Below are positions 1 through 7,852 of a stretch of DNA of 13,352 bases, one piece after another (positions within the stretch are counted from its first letter, which is position 1; each line of letters opens with the position of its first letter). The notes under the pieces were generated by a model. That model saw nothing but the letters and a program-made list of their open reading frames with translations, had not been told where the DNA came from and did not search any database. Position numbers and translations under genes: made by a program. This stretch comes from an uncultured Collinsella sp. (GTDB lineage: Bacteria; Actinomycetota; Coriobacteriia; Coriobacteriales; Coriobacteriaceae): the NCBI GenBank assembly GCA_958438955.1, contig CAUBTS010000055.1, forward strand, positions 1 to 13,352, read 5' to 3'.

Positions 1-797
1 TGGCGCTGGTATTTGACGTTCAGCAGGCGAACGGTAAGCCCGACGACAACCGTCGTCCCGGCACCGCGTGCCCCTTTTGCGATACAGAAGGGCTCACCGA
101 CATCATTCGCCGTGATGGCGATTGCATTTGGCTCGAGAATAAGTTCAAGACCCTGCGCGCCACCCGTCAAACCGTGCTGATCGAGTCGGCCGATCACGAT
201 GCCGACCTGGTGACCTATGAGCCGGATGAACTCCACCATGTGATGCGGTTTGCCCTGGGTTGCTGGCAGCAGATGATCGATTCACAGCAGTATCGAAGCG
301 TGCTCATGTACAAGAACAAGGGTCCGCTCTCGGGCGGTAGTCTCGTTCATCCGCACATGCAGATTGTGGGTTTGGAGCAGGAAGACGGCTACACTTCGCT
401 GACTTCTGCCAATTTCGAAGGCATCAATGTCTGGCAACAGGGGAGGATCTCGGTCAACATCTCAACCGAACCCATCATGGGGTTCTTTGAGGTCAACGTT
501 TCAGCCCCGCAGGGAATCGCTGCCAGCGATGACACGAGAGACCAAGCCGAGGCGGATCTCTTCGCCGATGCGATCCAGGTAGCTCTGCGCTATATCCTGA
601 ACGAGCACCACGGTGGTCGCGCAGAGTCGTACAACTTGTTCTTCTATCACCTGGGCGGTCGGACCATTGCCAAGGCGCTGCCGCGTTGGGTGGTTTCGCC
701 CTACTTTGTCGGCTATCGTTTGGCCCAGGTCAATGCTGAGACCACGCTCGATGTCGATGCTGAGCACCTGTGTGCGCATCTGGAAACGCTCGTATAG
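1..797 (+). CDS. DUF4931 / GalT-like HIT-superfamily protein (5' partial)
   Basis: The gene runs in from the left edge; complete codons begin at position 3, giving 264 visible residues before the TAG at 795-797. A CPFC motif (Cys codons at 69 and 78) lies near the visible N-terminus, and an HPHMQ motif lies at 348-362. These match the CxxC zinc ligands and the HPHxQ nucleotidyl-transfer motif of galactose-1-phosphate uridylyltransferase. The surrounding pattern (a KNKGPLSGGS stretch just before HPHMQIVG) fits the GalT-related DUF4931 family, usually about 250-270 residues, so only a few N-terminal residues should be missing. The GTG at 174 is internal and would drop the CxxC, so it is not the start. 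The role is probably nucleotidyl transfer or hydrolysis in the cytoplasm; the substrate is unknown. It converges on the transporter gene at 828-1826. Confidence 0.85.
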   Translation, partial: ALVFDVQQANGKPDDNRRPGTACPFCDTEGLTDIIRRDGDCIWLENKFKTLRATRQTVLIESADHDADLVTYEPDELHHVMRFALGCWQQMIDSQQYRSVLMYKNKGPLSGGSLVHPHMQIVGLEQEDGYTSLTSANFEGINVWQQGRISVNISTEPIMGFFEVNVSAPQGIAASDDTRDQAEADLFADAIQVALRYILNEHHGGRAESYNLFFYHLGGRTIAKALPRWVVSPYFVGYRLAQVNAETTLDVDAEHLCAHLETLV

Positions 798-799
798 TA

Positions 800-829
800 A
801 GACTAACACCCGCGTAATGCGGACAGTCT
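800..829. terminator. Weak hairpin between convergent genes
   Basis: AGACT (800-804) pairs with AGTCT (825-829), and CCGC (810-813) pairs with GCGG (819-822) around a GTAAT loop, with an unequal internal loop between the two stems. It sits between two converging genes and overlaps the stop codon of the minus-strand gene. There is no strong T-tract on either side, so it is only a possible bidirectional terminator. Confidence 0.3.
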
Positions 830-1826
830 AGCGCCCCATGGCGTCGCGGCCGGCCTCGACCCGCTTGCGCTGGGCGGCGCGCTCCTCGCCGGTCAGACGC
901 TCAAAGAGATGCCCGATAAGCGAGGCGAGCACCTGCTGAAACAACGTTCCACACATGACGGGAAACACAACTTCGCCCGGAAAGTATTGCGTGGCGATGA
1001 CGGCGCCCGAAGAGATGTTACGCATGCCGCAGGTAAAGCACATGGTAGTCGTCTCGCTATATGGCAGATGCAGCGCACGGGCGACCAGAAAACCGATGAC
1101 AAAGCCGCTGATGGCGAAGGTCAAAATAAAGAGGGCGACTTCCAGGCGCACCGCGTTCATGTGCAGCACGTACTCGCTCATGGCGGTGGAGTTGGAGGCG
1201 ATAACGCCCATCATCATGAATTTGCAGGCGGGCGAGAGCGCGGGGGAGAGCCTCTCGTGTCCCCATCCACGCGTGAGCTCGTTGATCACGATGCCGAGCA
1301 CGGCGGGGATGGCGATCATAAAGGCCATGTCTTGCATCATGCTCGGCACATCGATCGAGACGGTGGCACCCAGCAAGAGCTTAAGCGTGAGCGGAATCGT
1401 CACAGGGGAGATAACCGAGGACGTCAGGATGATGGTGAGCGCGAGCGGGCCGTTGCCGCCGAACATACTGATCCACATAAAAGCGGTGACGGCCACGGGC
1501 ACGCTGTACTCGAGCACGATGCCACAGACAAGGTTGGGGTTGGAGCCAAAGAAGAGTGACCCCATGGCATACGCCGCGATGGGAATAAGCACTGCCGAGA
1601 CCAGCAACGCCAGAATCAGGTGCAGCGGACGGTGGAACACCTCGGCTACCTGGTGAAAGGTGTTGCTGAGCGCACCCTGAAACGTCATAAAGGCGAAGAG
1701 GGCGGGAACAATGGGCTTGAGCACGCCGATCTGCTGGGGAAAGAGCACGCCGAGCGCCACGCAAATCGGAACGATGATCTGCATATGCCCCGCGAGGAAC
1801 TTTCCCAGTCCAGCCCATTGCTTCAT
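828..1826 (-). CDS. Bile acid:sodium symporter (SBF/BASS) family transporter
   Basis: This is a 332-residue, strongly hydrophobic protein with about nine or ten membrane segments and a basic, charged C-terminal tail (AAQRKRVEAGRDAMGR). The segment with GMRNISSGAVIATQYFP near residues 265-281 and the mid-protein EYSVPVAVTAFMW segment match the two conserved broken-helix regions of the SBF family (PF01758), which carries out sodium-coupled uptake of organic anions. Family length is typically 300-340, so it looks complete. The ATG at 1826 is preceded by an AAGGGAG-like ribosome site about 10 bases upstream on the minus strand. Family members move bile acids, pantoate, pyruvate or other organic anions, and the substrate cannot be read from sequence; bile acid transport is not implied merely by the family name. 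It is divergent from the recJ-helicase gene and stands alone. Confidence 0.85.
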   Translation of the reverse strand: MKQWAGLGKFLAGHMQIIVPICVALGVLFPQQIGVLKPIVPALFAFMTFQGALSNTFHQVAEVFHRPLHLILALLVSAVLIPIAAYAMGSLFFGSNPNLVCGIVLEYSVPVAVTAFMWISMFGGNGPLALTIILTSSVISPVTIPLTLKLLLGATVSIDVPSMMQDMAFMIAIPAVLGIVINELTRGWGHERLSPALSPACKFMMMGVIASNSTAMSEYVLHMNAVRLEVALFILTFAISGFVIGFLVARALHLPYSETTTMCFTCGMRNISSGAVIATQYFPGEVVFPVMCGTLFQQVLASLIGHLFERLTGEERAAQRKRVEAGRDAMGR

Positions 1827-1986
1827 ATGCCCCGTGACTCCCTTTATCCGCGAACTTGTTTGTATGGATATGCTAGACGCTCGTATGTGTCCGTGCGGCT
1901 GAAACGCTCGATTATTTCGAGGCCATTACCGCCATCGTTTGCCGAAACCGCGGCGCACCGCGGCGTTTTGCGTCCGCGCTGCACGG

Positions 1987-1992
1987 TATAAT
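1987..1992 (+). promoter_or_regulatory. -10 element of the recJ-helicase promoter
   Basis: A perfect TATAAT lies about 57 bases before the leader ORF start. No good -35 is visible at 16-18 bp (the region reads GTTTTGCG). Just upstream, a tandem 10-bp near-repeat ACCGCGGCGC/ACCGCGGCGT (1947-1966) contains two CCGCGG palindromes and could be an operator or chance GC-rich sequence. Transcription from here would give a 5' leader of roughly 100 nt before ATG 2101. Confidence 0.55.
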
Positions 1993-2048
1993 AAATCCGT
2001 TCAACAGATCTGCCTGCCGAAGCGGGCATACACAGAGGACTCATCGCT

Positions 2049-2114
2049 ATGAACCGTGAGAGGTATCGCGGCGACCTGCCCCTATCAGGGGTGGGTGCCT
2101 ATGTCATCGCTTAA
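2049..2114 (+). other. Possible 21-codon leader ORF overlapping the recJ-helicase start
   Basis: An ATG at 2049 is preceded at ideal distance by AGAGGA (2034-2039). It opens a short frame (MNRERYRGDL...) ending in TAA at 2112-2114, fourteen bases past the ATG at 2101 of the downstream gene, in a different frame. Its ribosome site is the best in this region. Translation through it would cross the hairpin at 2070-2099. The reading as a leader peptide that couples translation is inferred; there is no homology evidence. Confidence 0.3.
2070..2099 (+). promoter_or_regulatory. Hairpin covering the recJ-helicase ribosome binding site
   Basis: GGC-g-ACC-TG-CCCCT (2070-2083), a 3-nt loop ATC, then AGGGG-TG-GGT-GCC (2087-2099). 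This gives about 13 pairs, two of them G-U, with one bulged G at 2073. The 3' arm contains the only purine-rich ribosome site (AGGGGTGGG, 2087-2095) for ATG 2101, so the folded RNA would mask it. A second small stem-loop (GCCTGC-CGAA-GCGGGC, 2012-2027) lies upstream in the same leader. Confidence 0.45.
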
Positions 2115-5100
2115 GACGACGCATCGCTGGGCGGTCGCTCAGCAAAACCCCGAGCTCGAAAAGGAGCTTTCGTCTGGTCTGGGCATTCCCGGGCTGGTGG
2201 CGCGCATTATGGTCGCGCACGGCATTGGCTCCATCAAAGAGGGCCAATTGTTTTTGACGCCTTCGCTCGATCGCGACTGGGCCGACCCACTCATTATTCC
2301 GGGCATGTCGGTCGTTGCCGACCGCGTCGAGCGTGCTATTCGCAACCACGAGCACATTGCAGTCTTTGGCGATTTTGACGTTGACGGTATTACGTCGACC
2401 TGCCTGTTGACCGAGGCGCTGCGCACGTTTGGCGCCGATGTCACGCCGTTTATTCCGCATCGCTTTGATGAGGGCTACGGTCTTTCGCGCGCGGCGCTCG
2501 ACCGCGTTAACGAGCTCGCTCGCCCCCAGCTGATCGTGACCGTCGATAACGGCATTGCCGCCAAGGAAGAGGTTTCCTATCTGGAGAGCCTGGGGATCGA
2601 TTTGGTGGTCACGGACCATCACGAGCCCTCCGACCAGGTGCCGCAGGGTGTGCCCCTGACCGACCCCAAGCTCGAGGACGAGGGCCCCTCGCGTGAGCTT
2701 GCCGGTGCTGGTGTGGCGCTCAAGCTGGTGCAAGTCCTGGGTGAGCGCCTGGGCAAGCCGTCGTATTGGCGTTCGCTAATCGAGGTCGCGGCGCTGGGCA
2801 CCGTGTCCGACATGATGCCGCTCACGCCCGAGAACCGCGCGCTGGTTGCCGAGGGCATCCAGCAGATGCGCGTGACGGCCCGTCCCGGCTACATCGCACT
2901 TGCCGCGCTCGCCAAAGCGGACCTTTCGAGCATTACGGCGGATGGCCTGTCATTCTCGCTCATTCCCCGCTTAAACGCTGCCGGTCGCATGGCCGATCCA
3001 AAGCTGGCGCTCGACCTGCTGCTTGCCCGCAATCCCATCGAAGCAAGCGCGCTGGCGGCTGAGCTCGAGGAAATCAACCGCCAGCGCCGTGAGATCGAGG
3101 CGGAGCTCACGCGCGATGCCATGGCAAAGGTCGAGGAGACCTATGACGGCGGACGCGCGATCGTCGTGGGCGGCGAAGGCTGGCACGAGGGTGTCAAGGG
3201 CATCGTGGCAAGCCGTCTGACCAACCGCTATCACGTGCCGGCGCTGCTGTTCTCGATCGAGGACGGTATCGCGCGTGGCTCTGGTCGCTCGGTGGGCAAA
3301 GTTAACCTGTTTGACGCCGTCGAGCGCTGTTCCGACCTGCTGATTCGTCGCGGCGGACATGCCGGTGCGGTGGGTGTGACCATCGAGGCATCCAAGCTCG
3401 ATGAATTCCGTCGTCGCCTTTCCGCTGTGCTATCGGAGATTCCCGCCGAGGACTTTGAAGACATCGACGAGGTTGCCGCCACGGTCGACCTTTCCGAATT
3501 GAATATCGAGACCATCGAGCAGATTTCCCGCCTTGAGCCGTTTGGCCAGGGTAATAAGGTGCCGCTGCTGGCTGCCGAGGGCGTGACGATGTGTGATCGC
3601 GCCGTGGTGGGTAAAACCGGCGAGCATATGCGCTTCGTGGCGACGGATGGCGCCGCGAGTGTGCCGGCCATCATGTTTCGTGTACCGCAAATCGATAAGC
3701 TCATCAACTGCGATAGCGCTGTCGACTTGGTGTTCGAGGCCGTTGCCGAGCATTGGCAGGGTCGTGTGAAGCCCAAGCTCATGGTCAAGGATGTTCTGGT
3801 CCGCGATACCACGCTGCCCAGCGTCGACGATCCGGCATGCGAGCTTCGTCGTGGCGTGCAGCCGGCGGATTCCGGCCTGCGCCTGGAGTCGCGCAAGCGC
3901 GAGACGCTCGCCCAGCTTTCCTATACCGAGCTCACGCGCTCGCTTATCCATAGCTTTATCGGATCGAACCAGCCGCACCGCGCGCAGGTTGAGGCGCTCG
4001 ACGCCTTGGCCGATCACCAGAGTGTCTTGGCGGTTATGGGAACGGGCCGCGGCAAGTCGCTCATCTTCCATGTGCATGCCGCGCGTGAGGCGGTGCTTCG
4101 CGGACGTGCGAGCATCTTTGTCTATCCGCTGCGTGCGCTTGTTGCCGACCAGGCCTATCACCTCTCGTCGACGATGGCATCGCTTGGCATTGGCGTTGGC
4201 GTGCTGACCGGCGAGACCGTGGAGGCCGCACGCGATGACGTGTTCGCCGGCCTAGCTTCGGGCCGCACCGGTATCGTGCTCACGACGCCCGAGTTCCTGT
4301 CTATCCACCGTGACCGCTTCGCGCGTTCGGGCCGCATCGGCTTTGTCGTTATCGATGAGGCGCATCATGCCGGTCTTGCCAAGGGCGGCGACCGCAGCGC
4401 CTATCTCGACATGCCCGATATCCTCAAAGCCCTGGGCGACCCGGTCGTTATGGCTGCGACGGCCACCGCGACGGCTCCGGTCGTGGCCGAGCTTGCCCGC
4501 ATGCTGCCGATCACTCGCACGGTGGTCGACGAGACGGTGCGCGAGAACCTGCAGCTCGAGGACGACCGTGATCTTGCAAGTCGCGAGAACCGTTTGGTGT
4601 CGATTGTGGCGACGGGGGAAAAGACCGTCATCTACGTCAATTCGCGCGACCAGTCCGTGGCGCTCGCCAAGACGTTGCGCAAGCGTGTGCCCGATTGCGC
4701 AACCCATATCGCGTTCTATAACGCGGGGCTTGCGCGCTCCGATCGCCGCCGCGTGGAGGAAGCATTCCGAGACGGAAGCCTCAGCTGCATTGTTTCGACC
4801 TCTGCCTTTGGCGAGGGCGTCAACCTGCCCGATATCCGCCATGTTGTGCTCTACCACATGCCGTTTGGCGCCATCGAGTTCAACCAGATGAGCGGACGTG
4901 CCGGCCGCGATGGCCAGCCCGCCGTGATCCATCTGCTCTATTCGTCGCGCGACGCCCGCATTAACGAGCGCCTGCTCGACTGCTATGCGCCCGAGCGCGA
5001 CGAGCTCGTCACGCTCTATCGCGCGCTGCAGACCATGTGGCGCTCCAACCGCGGCAAGACCGGGGACGATTCCTTTAGCGCGAGCGATATCGACATCGCG

Positions 5101-5388
5101 CAGATGTGCCTTGCCATCGATGCTCGCACGCCGGTCGACGAGCGTTCGGTGGAAAGCGGCCTGGGAATCTTCGAAGAGCTTGGTTTCTGTCGAGTTTCGG
5201 GGTTTGACGACACCCGTCGCATCGCGATGGCCGAAAACCCCGGCCGCGTGCAATTGAGCAGGTCAATTCGCTATTTGGAGGGCTTGCGCTCGCGCATGGA
5301 GTTCTCGGCTTTCCGGAGCTGGGCGCTCGATTCGTGCGCTTCTGATATGCTAGCCAAAGTTAACCGCCCGATCGTACCGCGGGCCTAG
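2101..5388 (+). CDS. recJ: RecJ ssDNA exonuclease fused to a RecQ-like SF2 helicase
   Basis: Counting from ATG 2101, the protein has 1095 residues, about twice a plain RecJ. Residues 1-565 form a full RecJ: DFDVDG at 91-96, TVDNG with Asp149, the DHH triad at 172-174, the DHHA1 motif GGHAGAVG from 418, and an OB-like segment starting FGQGNK at 481. Residues 620-1000 are a DNA helicase: Q-motif-like Gln628, Walker A GTGRGKS 647-653, DEAH box 752-755, an ATATAT motif near 785, and motif VI QMSGRAGR 929-936. No RecQ zinc-cysteine cluster or HRDC domain is visible; the last 100 residues look like a winged helix. RecJ degrades 5'-ended ssDNA and normally works with a separate RecQ, so the fusion would couple unwinding to resection in recombinational repair. 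A GTG at 2056 would add 15 residues but has no well-placed ribosome site; ATG 2101 is preferred. It probably forms an operon with the next gene. Confidence 0.93.
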   Translation: MSSLKTTHRWAVAQQNPELEKELSSGLGIPGLVARIMVAHGIGSIKEGQLFLTPSLDRDWADPLIIPGMSVVADRVERAIRNHEHIAVFGDFDVDGITSTCLLTEALRTFGADVTPFIPHRFDEGYGLSRAALDRVNELARPQLIVTVDNGIAAKEEVSYLESLGIDLVVTDHHEPSDQVPQGVPLTDPKLEDEGPSRELAGAGVALKLVQVLGERLGKPSYWRSLIEVAALGTVSDMMPLTPENRALVAEGIQQMRVTARPGYIALAALAKADLSSITADGLSFSLIPRLNAAGRMADPKLALDLLLARNPIEASALAAELEEINRQRREIEAELTRDAMAKVEETYDGGRAIVVGGEGWHEGVKGIVASRLTNRYHVPALLFSIEDGIARGSGRSVGKVNLFDAVERCSDLLIRRGGHAGAVGVTIEASKLDEFRRRLSAVLSEIPAEDFEDIDEVAATVDLSELNIETIEQISRLEPFGQGNKVPLLAAEGVTMCDRAVVGKTGEHMRFVATDGAASVPAIMFRVPQIDKLINCDSAVDLVFEAVAEHWQGRVKPKLMVKDVLVRDTTLPSVDDPACELRRGVQPADSGLRLESRKRETLAQLSYTELTRSLIHSFIGSNQPHRAQVEALDALADHQSVLAVMGTGRGKSLIFHVHAAREAVLRGRASIFVYPLRALVADQAYHLSSTMASLGIGVGVLTGETVEAARDDVFAGLASGRTGIVLTTPEFLSIHRDRFARSGRIGFVVIDEAHHAGLAKGGDRSAYLDMPDILKALGDPVVMAATATATAPVVAELARMLPITRTVVDETVRENLQLEDDRDLASRENRLVSIVATGEKTVIYVNSRDQSVALAKTLRKRVPDCATHIAFYNAGLARSDRRRVEEAFRDGSLSCIVSTSAFGEGVNLPDIRHVVLYHMPFGAIEFNQMSGRAGRDGQPAVIHLLYSSRDARINERLLDCYAPERDELVTLYRALQTMWRSNRGKTGDDSFSASDIDIAQMCLAIDARTPVDERSVESGLGIFEELGFCRVSGFDDTRRIAMAENPGRVQLSRSIRYLEGLRSRMEFSAFRSWALDSCASDMLAKVNRPIVPRA
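5343..5351 (+). promoter_or_regulatory. Possible internal extended -10 for the rel gene
   Basis: TG-A-TATGCT lies inside the last codons of the recJ-helicase gene, about 53 bases before the rel start. The -35 is poor. It resembles the TGn extended -10 elements before fba, the tRNA and infC in this window, so rel may have its own promoter as well as read-through. Confidence 0.25.
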
Positions 5389-5403
5389 GGGAAGGGGACC
5401 TCG

Positions 5404-7764
5404 ATGGATGCCGCAGCCCGTACCGCCCATGATTCCACCCTCCAGCCGTTTTCGGAGATGGAGCACTATAAGCATGCCGATGAGCTGCCGCCCGAGATTA
5501 TGGCGGACAGCTACGACAAGCTGGAGCGTCTGTGTCTCAAATATATGAATGAGGATGACTTCTCCAAGGTGGAGCAGGCCTACTGCTTTGCTGCCGAGAA
5601 GCATTGCAACCAAAAGCGGCGCTCGGGTGAGATGTACATTAACCATCCTGTCGAGGTGGCTATCATTCTGGCAGACCTCAAGATGGACTGCGACGTGGTG
5701 TGTGCCGCGCTGCTGCACGATACCGTCGAGGACACCGAGACCTCGCTCGCCGATGTTTCCGGCCTGTTTGGCGAAACCGTTGCTGAGCTCGTCGATGGCG
5801 TGACCAAGCTCACCAACATCGAAGTCGACAGCATGGACGAGAAACAGGCCCTCACGCTGCGCAAGATGTTCCTCGCCATGTCCAAGGACATTCGTGTCAT
5901 CATCGTTAAACTTGCCGACCGTCTGCACAACATGCGTACGCTGGCGGCCCTGCGCGAGGATCGTCGCCTGTTTAAGGCTCGCGAGACCATGGACGTGTAC
6001 GCGCCCTTGGCCGACCGGCTGGGCATGAGCTCTATTAAGTGGGAGCTCGAGGACCTGTCCTTCTTCTACCTGGAGCCCGATGCCTACCAGCGCATCGCGC
6101 GCATGGTGGCTGAGTCGCGCGAGGTCCGCGAGCGCTACCTTGCCGAGACCATCAAGACGCTCACTGACGAACTCAACCGCATTGGTCTGGAGGACTTCCA
6201 GATCAACGGCCGTTCCAAGCACTATTGGTCCATCTACCAAAAGATGAAGCGCAAGGGCAAGGAGTTCTCCGAGATCTACGACCTGGTGGCGCTGCGTGTT
6301 ATTACCCATTCGGTGCGCGATTGCTACTCCACGCTCGGTGCGGTGCATACGCTGTGGCATCCCATGCCTGGTCGCTTTAAAGACTATATCGCCATGCCCA
6401 AGGTCAATAACTACCAGTCGCTCCACACGACGGTCATCGGCCCCACGGCTCGTCCGCTCGAGATTCAGATTCGAACCTATGAGATGCATGAGCAGGCCGA
6501 GTACGGTATTGCCGCCCACTGGCTCTATAAGAAGTCGGGCGGATCGTCTGCGTCTAAGACCAATGATGCCCAGCGTCTGGACGACCAGATTAACTGGCTC
6601 AAACATTCGCTCGATTGGGCTGCGTCTGATGAGATCACCGACGCCAAGGAATACCTGCATTCGCTGAAGGTCGACCTCTTCGATCAGGAGATCTTTGTCT
6701 TCACGCCCAAAGGCGAGGTCATGGCTCTTCGTGCCGGTTCCACGCCGCTCGACTTTGCCTATGCCGTTCACACCGAGGTGGGAAACCATTGCGTCGGCGC
6801 CAAAATCAACGGTGCGGTGGCTCCGCTCACGCACGAGATTAAGACGGGTGACCGTGTCGAGATCCTGACTAACAAGAGTTCCAAGCCGTCGCGTGATTGG
6901 CTCAAGATCGTTAAGACACCTTCCGCCAAGTCAAAGATCCGCCGCTATTTTGCCGCTGCGACCAAGGACGACGACGCTGCCGCCGGCCGCGATATCCTGG
7001 CCAAGGACCTGCGTAAGCGTGGCTATGGCATTTCTACGCCGCGCTCCACGCGTGCGCTCAACGCCGTGGCGGAGCAGTTTAACTTCAAGCAGCTCGAGGA
7101 CCTGTTTGCCGCCGTCGGCGCCGGCAAGGTTGCCCCGCGCGCTGTGGGTAATAAGGTCGAGCAAATCTTGGACCCCAAGCCCGAGGAACAGCTCACCAAG
7201 GCCGAGGCTATCGCCGAGGTCGTGAAACAGCCGGCCCGCGGCTCCAACCGCAAGCCGCAAAAGCGTGGCAAGAGCGCAAGTAACGGCATTATCGTCAAGG
7301 GCGAGAGCAACAGCGGCCTGCTAGTTCGTCTAGCGCATTGCTGCAATCCGGTGACGGGCGACGATATCGTCGGCTTCATCACGCGTGGCCGAGGTGTCTC
7401 AGTGCATCGCGCCAACTGCCCCAACGTCAAGGGCCTCATGGAGCACCCCGAGCGCATGATTGACGTGGAGTGGGACGGCGCTGCCGACACCCTCTTCCAG
7501 GTCGAGATCGTGGTCGAGTGCCTGGACCGCATGGGCCTGCTCAAGGATGTCACCATTGCCATTGGCGATGCAGGCGGCAATATCCTTTCCGCCGCCACCT
7601 CGACCAACCGCGAGGGTATTGCAACCCTGCGCTTTATGGTCGAGATCTCGGACGCGAGCGGTCTGGATCCGCTGCTGGCTTCCATCAGCAGTGTCGATTC
7701 GGTCTACGACGCTCGCCGTCTTATGCCCGGCGAAGGCGGAGCTCAGCTCAAGCGCCGTGTGTAG
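5404..7764 (+). CDS. rel: Bifunctional (p)ppGpp synthetase/hydrolase Rel
   Basis: This 786-residue long RelA/SpoT homologue makes and degrades the stringent-response alarmone (p)ppGpp. The hydrolase HD domain (about 55-215) is intact: His81, His105-Asp106, Glu109-Asp110 and Asp172 keep the spacing of the active site in the characterised Rel of Streptococcus. The synthetase (about 245-375) has RSKHYWSIYQKMK from 270, NYQSLHTT at 336-343 and Glu353. RFKD at 324-327 is the RXKD signature of bifunctional enzymes; monofunctional RelA carries EXDD. TGS (about 425-490), a helical region, a zinc-finger/conserved-cysteine domain (Cys646, Cys647, Cys672) and an ACT domain (about 700-786) follow. AAGGGG at 5392-5397 sits six bases before the ATG. 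The gene starts 15 bp after the recJ-helicase stop, suggesting co-transcription, and ends at a strong hairpin. Confidence 0.97.
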   Translation: MDAAARTAHDSTLQPFSEMEHYKHADELPPEIMADSYDKLERLCLKYMNEDDFSKVEQAYCFAAEKHCNQKRRSGEMYINHPVEVAIILADLKMDCDVVCAALLHDTVEDTETSLADVSGLFGETVAELVDGVTKLTNIEVDSMDEKQALTLRKMFLAMSKDIRVIIVKLADRLHNMRTLAALREDRRLFKARETMDVYAPLADRLGMSSIKWELEDLSFFYLEPDAYQRIARMVAESREVRERYLAETIKTLTDELNRIGLEDFQINGRSKHYWSIYQKMKRKGKEFSEIYDLVALRVITHSVRDCYSTLGAVHTLWHPMPGRFKDYIAMPKVNNYQSLHTTVIGPTARPLEIQIRTYEMHEQAEYGIAAHWLYKKSGGSSASKTNDAQRLDDQINWLKHSLDWAASDEITDAKEYLHSLKVDLFDQEIFVFTPKGEVMALRAGSTPLDFAYAVHTEVGNHCVGAKINGAVAPLTHEIKTGDRVEILTNKSSKPSRDWLKIVKTPSAKSKIRRYFAAATKDDDAAAGRDILAKDLRKRGYGISTPRSTRALNAVAEQFNFKQLEDLFAAVGAGKVAPRAVGNKVEQILDPKPEEQLTKAEAIAEVVKQPARGSNRKPQKRGKSASNGIIVKGESNSGLLVRLAHCCNPVTGDDIVGFITRGRGVSVHRANCPNVKGLMEHPERMIDVEWDGAADTLFQVEIVVECLDRMGLLKDVTIAIGDAGGNILSAATSTNREGIATLRFMVEISDASGLDPLLASISSVDSVYDARRLMPGEGGAQLKRRV

Positions 7765-7797
7765 GTGCGAGAGCCTCTCAGCATCATAGATATTGGT

Positions 7798-7838
7798 TAC
7801 GTTCGAGGCATCGTTTGGTGCCTCGAACGTATTTTAGA
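7798..7838 (+). terminator. Probable intrinsic terminator after rel
   Basis: A perfect 13-bp stem: TACGTTCGAGGCA (7798-7810), loop of 8, then TGCCTCGAACGTA (7819-7831). It is followed by a short T-run (TTTT) and lies 33 bases past the rel stop. The stem ends only about 22 bases before the next start codon, so it may also act on the next message. Confidence 0.7.
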
Positions 7839-7852
7839 AGAAGGGTATGCGC

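Noticed and set aside
909..1656. Plus-strand frames opposite the transporter
   Set aside because: Both overlapping frames are shadows of the membrane protein on the other strand; their composition (rich in H, G, D or in M, S, T) is typical of antisense translation.
4252..5253. Minus-strand 333-codon frame opposite the helicase domain
   Set aside because: It is an antisense shadow of conserved helicase motifs, with no independent support.
5350..6834. Minus-strand 494-codon open frame
   Set aside because: It lies wholly opposite the rel gene and the end of recJ. In GC-rich DNA the antisense frame stays open by codon bias; it shows no recognisable domain and no ribosome site.
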